From assembly GCF_002858675.1 (NCBI RefSeq), contig NZ_PJZF01000004.1, positions 1 to 64,000 of the forward strand: a DNA stretch of 64,000 bases, written 5' to 3'. Positions within the stretch are counted from its first letter, which is position 1. Each line of letters opens with the position of its first letter. The notes beneath the pieces are model-generated. The model saw only the letters and a program-made list of their open reading frames with translations. It searched no databases and was not told the origin of the DNA. Shown here in pieces: positions 55,029 to 61,901 of this stretch. The DNA comes from Chimaeribacter californicus. Lineage in GTDB: Bacteria; Pseudomonadota; Gammaproteobacteria; Enterobacterales; Enterobacteriaceae. The position numbers and the translations under genes are program-made.

Positions 55029-55940
55029 ATGAAACAGCATGCCACCCTGCGCGTCGTGCCGGCGCGCTACCCGCTGCGCCTGCTCGGCGCGGTGTTTACC
55101 CTGTTCATTCTGGCGGCGGTGGTGCAGTCCATCGCCTTTAACCCCCGCTGGGAGTGGCACGTCTTTGCCCGCTGGTTCTTTGACCCGGTGATCCTGGAAG
55201 GGCTTCAGCAGACCCTGCTGCTGACGCTGCTCGGCTCGCTGTTCAGTATCGTGCTCGGCACCGCACTGGCGCTGGCGCGGCTCTCGCCCTCCTGGCTGCT
55301 CTCCGGGCTGGCGTGGAGTTACATCTGGCTGTTCCGCTCGCTGCCGCTGGTGGTGGTGCTGATCATTCTCTACAACTTCTCCTACCTGTACGACACCCTG
55401 TCGCTCGGCATTCCGTTTACCGGCCTCGCCTGGGGGCATTATGCGACCATTGATGTGCTCGGCCAGTTCCCCACCGCCGTGATCGGCCTGACGCTGGTGC
55501 AGTCTGCCTATACGGCAGAGATTATCCGCGGCGGCATTCTGGGGGTAGACCACGGCCAGTTTGAGGCGGCCGCCGCGCTGGGCCTGCCCAGCCGCCACCG
55601 CACGTTCCGCATCATCCTGCCGCAGGCGCTGCGGGCGATTATCCCGACCGCCTTCAATGAGATTATCAGCCTGGCGAAAGGCACCTCGATTGTGTATGTG
55701 CTGGCGATGCCGGAGCTGTTTTACACCATCCAGATGATCTACAACCGCACCCAGCAGGTGATCCCGCTGCTGATGGTGGGCGCGGTCTGGTATCTGGTGA
55801 TCACCACCCTGCTGTCGGTAGTGCAGCATTATGTTGAACGCTGGCTGGCGCGCAGCGCCCGCCGTGAGCAGCGCCCTGCCCTGTGGCACCGTTTCCGCCC
55901 GAAAACCGCCCGCGCCCCGTTGGGCGCAGTAAGGAGTTAA
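55029..55940 (+). CDS. Polar amino acid-type ABC transporter permease
   Basis: The 303-residue permease has an N-terminal extension with one membrane helix (about residues 18-40), then the usual HisM/GlnP core: ILEGLQQTLLLTLLGSLFSI, LFRSLPLVVVLIILYNF, SAYTAEIIRGGILGVDHGQFEAAAALGL (the EAA loop) and PTAFNEIISLAKGTSIVYVL. A homodimer is expected, since there is only one permease gene. ATG 55029 lies ten bases after the GNAT stop, with AAGGAG upstream. It imports the substrate captured by the 53545 product. Confidence 0.92.
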   Translation: MKQHATLRVVPARYPLRLLGAVFTLFILAAVVQSIAFNPRWEWHVFARWFFDPVILEGLQQTLLLTLLGSLFSIVLGTALALARLSPSWLLSGLAWSYIWLFRSLPLVVVLIILYNFSYLYDTLSLGIPFTGLAWGHYATIDVLGQFPTAVIGLTLVQSAYTAEIIRGGILGVDHGQFEAAAALGLPSRHRTFRIILPQALRAIIPTAFNEIISLAKGTSIVYVLAMPELFYTIQMIYNRTQQVIPLLMVGAVWYLVITTLLSVVQHYVERWLARSARREQRPALWHRFRPKTARAPLGAVRS

Positions 55941-55942
55941 TG

Positions 55943-56743
55943 ATGTCAGAAGCGATCGACTACGCGCGTGCCGCCGCCACCGCCCGCGGCCATATCAGCA
56001 TCACCGGCGTCACCAAGTATTTCGGCAAACACAAGGCGCTGGATGAGGTCTCGCTGGAGCTGGCACCCGGTTCGGTCACGGTGATCCTCGGCCCGTCCGG
56101 CTCCGGCAAGTCCACGCTGTTGCGCGCCATTAATCATCTGGAGCGGGTGGATGAGGGGTTTATCCAGATTGACGGCGACTACATTGGTTACCGGCAGCGC
56201 GGTGACCGGCTGTATGAACTGAAAGAGAGCGCCATTCTGCGCCAGCGCACGGAAGTGGGCTACGTGTTCCAGAATTTCAACCTGTTCCCGCACCTCACGG
56301 TGCTGGAGAACATCATTGAAGCGCCGATCGTGCATAAGAAACTGACCCGGCCGCAGGCCATTGAGCGGGCGCTGGAACTGCTGGACACTGTCGGGCTGCG
56401 CCATAAGGCAGACGCCTGGCCGCGCCAGCTCTCCGGCGGGCAGCAGCAGCGCATTGCGATTGCGCGCGCGCTGGCGCTGAACCCCCGGGTCATGCTGTTT
56501 GATGAACCGACCTCCGCCCTCGACCCGGAGCTGGTGGGCGAAGTGCTGGACGTGATCCGTTCGCTGGCGCAATCGGGTGTGACGCTGGTAGTGGTGACGC
56601 ACGAGATCGGCTTCGCCCGCGAAGTGGCTGACCAGATTGTGTTTATGGTGGACGGTAAAATCGTGGAACAGGGCGCGGCCCGCCAGGTGATTAACGCCCC
56701 GCAGCACCCGCGCACCCGCCGCTTCCTCGCCAACGTGCTGTAA
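55943..56743 (+). CDS. Polar amino acid-type ABC transporter ATPase
   Basis: The 266-residue ATPase has Walker A GPSGSGKST, the Q-loop in VGYVFQNFNLFPHLTVLENI, signature RQLSGGQQQRIAIARAL, Walker B VMLFDEPTSALDPELV and the switch VTHEIGFARE, the pattern of GlnQ/TcyN. AAGGAG (55931-55936) is six bases before ATG 55943; another ATG at 55940 is nearer the site. The permease stop touches it. It closes the operon; no terminator is obvious on the plus strand except the weak side of the next hairpin. Confidence 0.93.
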   Translation: MSEAIDYARAAATARGHISITGVTKYFGKHKALDEVSLELAPGSVTVILGPSGSGKSTLLRAINHLERVDEGFIQIDGDYIGYRQRGDRLYELKESAILRQRTEVGYVFQNFNLFPHLTVLENIIEAPIVHKKLTRPQAIERALELLDTVGLRHKADAWPRQLSGGQQQRIAIARALALNPRVMLFDEPTSALDPELVGEVLDVIRSLAQSGVTLVVVTHEIGFAREVADQIVFMVDGKIVEQGAARQVINAPQHPRTRRFLANVL

Positions 56744-56753
56744 CCTCCGGGCA

Positions 56754-56785
56754 TAAAAAAACCGGCTGCCTTACGCAGCCGGCTT
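56754..56785. terminator. Terminator between the ABC operon and the DMT transporter gene
   Basis: AAAACCGGCTGC-CTTAC-GCAGCCGG. On the minus strand the stem is followed by seven T, so it mainly stops the minus-strand gene. Rightward it lacks a T run. Confidence 0.8.
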
Positions 56786-56799
56786 CATCCTATCTGCCC

Positions 56800-57669
56800 T
56801 TACGCCGTTGCCGGCCGTGGCGTGCGGAAGACGATCATAATCCCCAGCAGGATCGCCGCCATACCGGCGACCCCTGACCACGGCAGCGCATTCCCCAGCA
56901 ACAGGTAATCCAGTGCGGCGGTGATCACCGGCACCAGATAGAACAGGCTGGTCACGTTCACAATGCTCCCGGCACTGAGCAGGCGGTAAAGGAGCAACTG
57001 GGCCACCACTGAGATCAGCACCCCCAGAAACAGCACCGAGAGCAAAAACTCGCGGTTCAGCGTGACGTGCAGGCTGCCTGTGGGGAGCAACAGCAGGCAC
57101 AGCAACAAACTGACGCCATATTGCAGCGGCAGTACGTCAGCCGGTGCCTGCGGGGTTTTCTTCTGCATGATGGCCCCGAAGGTCATGAACAGCAGGGCGG
57201 CCAGCGCAAAGAGTATGCCGGACACCGGCAAATGCGAGGCCGCCAGGCTGCGCCAGACCAGCAGAATCAGGCCGGAAAGCGCCACCAGCAGGCCCAGCAG
57301 CCGGGTGCCCTGCATCCTGCGCTCCACCAGGCAGAGCGTCAGGATCGGCTGGATGCCCATGATAGTGGCAATCAGGCCCGGCGTGATGCCCTGCGCCATC
57401 GCCTGAAAATAGCAGACCGAATAGCCGCCAATCAGCAGCAGGCCGGTCAGCGCCACCTGTTTGCGGGTACCCTGCCTGGGCAGCCAGCGGCGGCGGAAAC
57501 AACCCACGATCAGCAGTGCCGCCAGCGCAATCACAAAGCGGCATACCAACAACATAATGGGTGAGGCGTTATCCAGCCCCAGACGGGTAAAAATAGCGGC
57601 GCTGCCCCAGAGCAGCACAAAGCCGGACGTCGCGCCCTGCGACGCCAGCGTGGAACGGGTAAAAGACAT
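56800..57669 (-). CDS. EamA/DMT-family transporter
   Basis: The 289-residue membrane protein has ten helices in two EamA repeats: FVLLWGSAAIFTRLGLDNAS at the start, AMAQGITPGLIATIMGIQPIL, and SLFYLVPVITAALDYLLLGN in the second half. CGGAGAG precedes ATG 57669. DMT/EamA proteins export amino acids and metabolites; E. coli EamA exports cysteine pathway metabolites. It is convergent with the organosulfur operon and lies before its second binding-protein gene, so export of excess cysteine or a by-product is a reasonable inference. Confidence 0.87.
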   Translation of the reverse strand: MSFTRSTLASQGATSGFVLLWGSAAIFTRLGLDNASPIMLLVCRFVIALAALLIVGCFRRRWLPRQGTRKQVALTGLLLIGGYSVCYFQAMAQGITPGLIATIMGIQPILTLCLVERRMQGTRLLGLLVALSGLILLVWRSLAASHLPVSGILFALAALLFMTFGAIMQKKTPQAPADVLPLQYGVSLLLCLLLLPTGSLHVTLNREFLLSVLFLGVLISVVAQLLLYRLLSAGSIVNVTSLFYLVPVITAALDYLLLGNALPWSGVAGMAAILLGIMIVFRTPRPATA

Positions 57670-58064
57670 AACACTCTCCGGAATACCAGAATCTGCGTGT
57701 AACCGGCACAGGGATGCACCGCGCAAAAAATGCGCCGGGCGAAGGCCGGTTAATAAAGGAAGCTATCAGCCCTTAACGGGCACAATTCCGGGAGGTGGAG
57801 GCGGCGGGCAGGTGACGGCGTAAACAGGATGCAATGATGGCGCAGCGCAGCCTACCGGAGAACCGGTATCCACGTCAGCCTGCATAAAAGTCATCATCAT
57901 CTGTTCAGCCTGTAAAAGGATCGTCCGTAAAAGTTATCAAAATGTGTATTTATTGTCATGTTTTTTATCCGGATCGCCGGTTTCCTCAAAAGCACATGCA
58001 AGATTGTTATTTCCCCCGGGCATAACCGCTTTGCCATAGTGGGCTAACTCCCCTGACAGGATGC
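57670..58064. other. Intergenic control region between divergent transporter genes
   Basis: About 395 bases that must hold both promoters, of the DMT gene (minus) and of the second binding protein (plus). The part at 57920-58020 is AT-rich. I could not mark clear boxes. Confidence 0.35.
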
Positions 58065-59009
58065 ATGCCCTTGAAAACCTTTACCCTGAGTACCCTGCTG
58101 CTGGCGCTGTCGTTTGGCGCAGCCCAGGCAGCACCCGCGCGCATTGATCTGGCGGCCAACCAGCAGGTTATCCATACCGCCAAAAACAGCGCAGCGGTGG
58201 CGCTGTTGCCGCCCGGCTTTACCTTTGCCGTGCCGGGCAAACTTACGGTGGTGGTCAGCGCGCTGAACTCCCCGCCGCTTTCCGTGCTGGCGGAGGATAA
58301 CCGCACCCGCATCGGCAGTGATATTGACATCGCGCGCCTGCTGGCAGACAGCCTGGGGCTGGATCTGAACCTGGTGCCCGCCTCCTGGGAGCAGTGGCCG
58401 CTGGGGATTGCCTCCGGCAAATATGATGTGGCGCTGTTTAATATCGCCGTGACGCGGGAGCGCAAAACCCGGTTTGATTTCGCTACCTACCGCACCGACA
58501 CGCTGAGCTTCTCGGTGCGCAGCCACAGCCCGGTTCAGACGATCAACAAACCCGCGGATGTCGCCGGGCTGAAGGTGATTGTCGGCTCCGGCACCAATCA
58601 GGAGAACATCCTGCTGACCTGGGACAAACAGAACCGCGCGCAGGGCCTGCCGGCGGCGTTGCCGGTGTATGTCACGGATGACGCGGCGGCCAGCCTGGCG
58701 CTGCAATCCGGGCGGGTGGACGCTTTTTTTGGCCCCCACTCCACCGCCGTGTATAAAGCGGCGCTCACCGGCACCACCCGCGTGGTGGGCAACGGGCCGC
58801 GCACCGCCTGGGTTGCGGCCACCACCCGCAAAGGAAACGGGCTGGCGGCCGCGCTGAGCGAGGCGATTAACGGGACGATACGCAGCGGGGAGTATGCGCG
58901 GGTACTGGCGCGCTGGGGGGAAAGTGATGAACAGGTAACGCAGTCACAGGTGAATCCGCCCGGCATGGGCGACGGCCCGGCCGATGCCTTGCCGGATAAA
59001 TCGGGCTGA
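58065..59009 (+). CDS. Second ABC substrate-binding protein, paralogue of 53545-54474
   Basis: The 314-residue protein has a signal peptide ending AAQA at about residue 22. It repeats the paralogue's landmarks: ALNSPPLSVLAEDNRTRIGS, DIDIARLLADSLGLDLNL, SWEQWPLGIASGKYDVALFN, TRFDFATYRTDTLSFSV and VGSGTNQENILLTWDKQNR. It has no permease or ATPase of its own next to it, so it probably feeds the ABC permease at 55029 with a related ligand. The start has ACAGGA upstream. It appears to come from duplication of the operon's binding protein, now separated by the DMT gene. Confidence 0.88.
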   Translation: MPLKTFTLSTLLLALSFGAAQAAPARIDLAANQQVIHTAKNSAAVALLPPGFTFAVPGKLTVVVSALNSPPLSVLAEDNRTRIGSDIDIARLLADSLGLDLNLVPASWEQWPLGIASGKYDVALFNIAVTRERKTRFDFATYRTDTLSFSVRSHSPVQTINKPADVAGLKVIVGSGTNQENILLTWDKQNRAQGLPAALPVYVTDDAAASLALQSGRVDAFFGPHSTAVYKAALTGTTRVVGNGPRTAWVAATTRKGNGLAAALSEAINGTIRSGEYARVLARWGESDEQVTQSQVNPPGMGDGPADALPDKSG

Positions 59010-59168
59010 AAATTTTGCTTAACAGCGGACAAACCCAAGCCTTAACAGCAATTTTCTGGTAATGATTTTTTCTGATTGAAAAATAAAAACCTGCTCAAAA
59101 GATACGCTACGTGCCTGAAATTCCGCATGTTATGATGCGCGACGCTCTCTTTTGAAAAGGACAGGAAC

Positions 59169-59885
59169 GTGAATAAGGCTGTACTTCTGATCGCTGCCGC
59201 GAGCGCGCTGGTGGCCTGTGACGCCCGCGGGCCGGAGCCGGTCAATCCCTCACTGGCAAGCCTGGCCAATATTTTTGGTTTTGATGCACTGCGCGGCAAG
59301 GTAAAGCACTTCACCCAGACCCAGAAAGAGGAGAGCGGCAAGATCTCCGCACAGGTCAGCGTCACGCTGGATAAACAGGGCTGCGTACAGCAACTGCGCT
59401 CATTCCAGCCGGCGATGAAAGTGGATGTCGATCTGGTTAAAGAGGGCGATTACTTCGTTGACCGCACCAGCCGCAAAAAAATGTACCAGCTGGATGCGCA
59501 ATGCCGGCTGGAGCGCACCGTGGACGGCAGCCTGCGCTATAAAAAAGATGCCCAGGGCTTTATTACGGATGTGATAAGTACCGAAACGGATGACGCCTTT
59601 GCCGGCTACCGTTACGACGCGCTCGGTTACCCGCGCCACACCCTGTTCCAAAATGCGCAGGGCAAAACCGAGATCGACGTGAAAGAGGATGCCCCGGACA
59701 CCCGGAGAACGGATGCCACCCTTGAAGCCAGGGTAGACGGCAGGCTGGCCGGGATCACCAAAACCCGCTGCCATTATGATGCCCATTTCAACCCGGTGCA
59801 GTGCGCCGCGGCCGTGGTCGCTGAAGGGGATTACGGCAGCGCCACCCTGAATTACACCCAGACCTATCAGACCACCTACTACTGA
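59169..59885 (+). CDS. ynfC: YnfC-family lipoprotein
   Basis: The 238-residue product matches YnfC (UPF0257). The lipobox is LVAC with Cys17, and Asp18 at +2, which is the inner-membrane retention signal for Lol sorting. Family landmarks are FGFDALRGKVKHFTQTQ, DQGC-type KQGCVQQLRSF and a C-terminal KTRCHYDAHFNPVQCAAAVV. The start is GTG at 59169 with AAGGACAGGA upstream. The function is unknown. Its end overlaps the convergent nucleotidyltransferase stop by seven bases. Confidence 0.88.
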   Translation: MNKAVLLIAAASALVACDARGPEPVNPSLASLANIFGFDALRGKVKHFTQTQKEESGKISAQVSVTLDKQGCVQQLRSFQPAMKVDVDLVKEGDYFVDRTSRKKMYQLDAQCRLERTVDGSLRYKKDAQGFITDVISTETDDAFAGYRYDALGYPRHTLFQNAQGKTEIDVKEDAPDTRRTDATLEARVDGRLAGITKTRCHYDAHFNPVQCAAAVVAEGDYGSATLNYTQTYQTTYY

Positions 59886-60454
59886 GCCGGGCGCGGCAAC
59901 TGCTCCGGCAGGTCGATGTCCCACACACAACCGGGGTCATCCACCGGCACCGGGTGCGGCGGTGTGCTTAGCAACAGCGCCCGCGCGCCCTGGTCGCCGC
60001 TCAGCGCACAGAGCGCCTGCCTCATCTCCGCCCGGAACCCCACCGGATGCCCGGCCTGTTCACCGTACACCGCCCGTGCGCACGCCGCGTGCATGAGCGC
60101 TGCATTCACCTGAAGGTAAGTCTCCGGTTTCAGCAGCGGCATATCCGCCAGCGCCACCAGCCAGCCCGGCCATGTGGCTGTGGCCGCGACCCCGGCCGCA
60201 ATCGACTCGCCCAGCCCCCCACTTGCCACACAGTGAAACGCCGCCCCGGCGCGCGCGGCCAGCGCCTGTAACCCGGCATCTTCCGGCCGCAAAATCACCA
60301 TCACCTGCAGGCCGCTCTGCTGCGCATGGCGCAGACTCTGCTCAAAGACCGTGCTGCCGCCCGGCAGCAGGCCGGATAATTTATGCTGCCCGCCCGATGC
60401 AGCGCGGTAGCGGCGGCTCAGCCCGGCGGCCATCAATAAAATGCCTGCGTTCAA
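59879..60454 (-). CDS. MocA/MobA-like nucleotidyltransferase
   Basis: The 191-residue protein has the NTP-transferase_3 layout: GILLMAAGLSRRYRAASGGQHKL (with the nucleotide loop), VMVILRPEDAGLQALAA, VALADMPLLKPETY (metal-site DMP) and a GDQGARALLL segment. Members transfer CMP or GMP to molybdopterin (MocA, MobA) or act on other cofactors. No molybdoenzyme genes are near, so the exact role is open. Confidence 0.85.
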   Translation of the reverse strand: MNAGILLMAAGLSRRYRAASGGQHKLSGLLPGGSTVFEQSLRHAQQSGLQVMVILRPEDAGLQALAARAGAAFHCVASGGLGESIAAGVAATATWPGWLVALADMPLLKPETYLQVNAALMHAACARAVYGEQAGHPVGFRAEMRQALCALSGDQGARALLLSTPPHPVPVDDPGCVWDIDLPEQLPRPAQ

Positions 60455-60617
60455 CAGAGGTGCTCCCGTTCTTGAGGGGTATTACGCCAGTGTACGCGGG
60501 GTGGCAGAGAAAAAGAAAATTCAGGCACGCTACCGGCCGCCCGTGGGCCAGGAGCCAGGGAAAAGAGGGGATAGTGGAAAGCAGGGGAAATAGCCGCAGG
60601 GTGGCCGGTGAGCAGGC

Positions 60618-61373
60618 TTAATTCCTGGAAGGGGGATATTCCTGGGTATCCGTGCCGCACAGCATGACCGGATAGTCCTGGTCGAGCTTGCGTTTAAAAT
60701 ACTGCTTCATATCGCGGCTGATGCCCGCGCCGCACCAGACCAGATGGTGCTCATATTTTCGCGTCGGTTCTGCCGGTACCTGGGTGACATTGGGTGAGAT
60801 TTCTACCCGGCAGCCCTGGCCGGTCAACCTGATGGCTTCCAGCCAGATTTCAGTCTCATTGGTGGTGCTGGCCGTCTCCAGAAAAATCGGCACACTTTTC
60901 TGCCGTTCTGATAACGCCATGACGCGCCCGGCATGCTGAAGCACGGCCGCATGAAAGCGGGCCAGGCGGAACACGGCGCCGGGGCTGTTATCACTTCTCA
61001 GCCACAGGTTCAGCGGCCTGAGCAGGTAATTGACGAACGCTTCACCACTGTAATGGGTACCCAAAGTACGCAGCAGCCGGTTCAGCTCCTCGGTTGAGCG
61101 GGGGCCAAGCTGTGTGAGCACTTCGTCAGTACGGCATTGCCAGCCACTGCGGCGATAGCGATGCGGGGCGTTCAGCAACCGGTGGATCTCGGGCAGCGTA
61201 TCGCCCGCATTGGTGAGATCCAGCACATAACGCACGCGGTCGAAGGTCTGGCTGCTATACGTGCCTTCACTGTTCGCAGTATGAGGCACCAGCCCCGCAC
61301 GCCGCCAGCTGCGCAGGGTCGCCGGCAGAATGCCGATCATCGCGCACAGGGTTTCCGTTGTATAAAGCGTCAT
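60618..61373 (-). CDS. MerR-family regulator, MlrA-like
   Basis: The 251-residue protein has a MerR-type winged helix at residues 1-70 (LYTTETLCAMIGILPATLRSWRRAGLVP, then FDRVRYVLDLTNAGDTLPEI) and a long C-terminal domain with HYSGEAFVNYLLRPLNLW and LVWCGAGISR. This layout, with the terminal WCG segment, is that of MlrA and YcgE-type regulators of curli and biofilm in E. coli. No curli genes are in the window. It lies head to head with the siderophore receptor gene, about 530 bases apart. Confidence 0.75.
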   Translation of the reverse strand: MTLYTTETLCAMIGILPATLRSWRRAGLVPHTANSEGTYSSQTFDRVRYVLDLTNAGDTLPEIHRLLNAPHRYRRSGWQCRTDEVLTQLGPRSTEELNRLLRTLGTHYSGEAFVNYLLRPLNLWLRSDNSPGAVFRLARFHAAVLQHAGRVMALSERQKSVPIFLETASTTNETEIWLEAIRLTGQGCRVEISPNVTQVPAEPTRKYEHHLVWCGAGISRDMKQYFKRKLDQDYPVMLCGTDTQEYPPSRN

Positions 61374-61901
61374 ACATGTCCCATTTAGAAAATATCATCC
61401 TGATAATTTGGGGTAGTGAAGAGATAGCCTGCGCGCTAGCGTTGAAAAAAGATACTTTTTTCCCGTAAAGATTTATCAAGGCCATAACATCTGGCAGCGG
61501 GAGAAAAGCAGGCAATTGTTATCCTGAAAGAAAGGGCCCCATGGCACTTACCCCTCTTTTTTATTTCCCTCCTCTTCAGAAAATGGTTTAGCGCTTTTTA
61601 TCAAAGACTATTGTGGGGACAGCATGAGCCTTGCCAGAATGGCACTTTTCCTTAACTTTTATTTAACAATGGAAATTATCCTTTTTTCATCATGCGGATA
61701 AGCCACGGTTTTCTCCGGCAATATCTTGATACATGCTCTTGAACCGAACTAACAATAATGATAATAATTATCATTAGATTTACACTACGTGACTTTATCT
61801 CATCTTCCAGGCGTAAAAAGGCCGGCAGATGAGATTTTTGTATGGCTCACACGCGTTGCTCTTTCTCTTAACTGTAAAAGATTTTTATAGGGATTATGAA
61901 T
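61374..61901. other. Intergenic control region with Fur site
   Basis: About 530 AT-rich bases between divergent regulator and receptor genes. The Fur box is the one clear site; the rest shows no gene. Confidence 0.5.
61759..61773. promoter_or_regulatory. Fur box of the hydroxamate receptor gene
   Basis: TGATAAT-A-ATTATCA is a perfect 7-1-7 Fur repeat, extending to a 19-base palindrome (61757-61775). It lies about 130 bases before the receptor ATG at 61902, so iron repression is expected. Confidence 0.85.
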
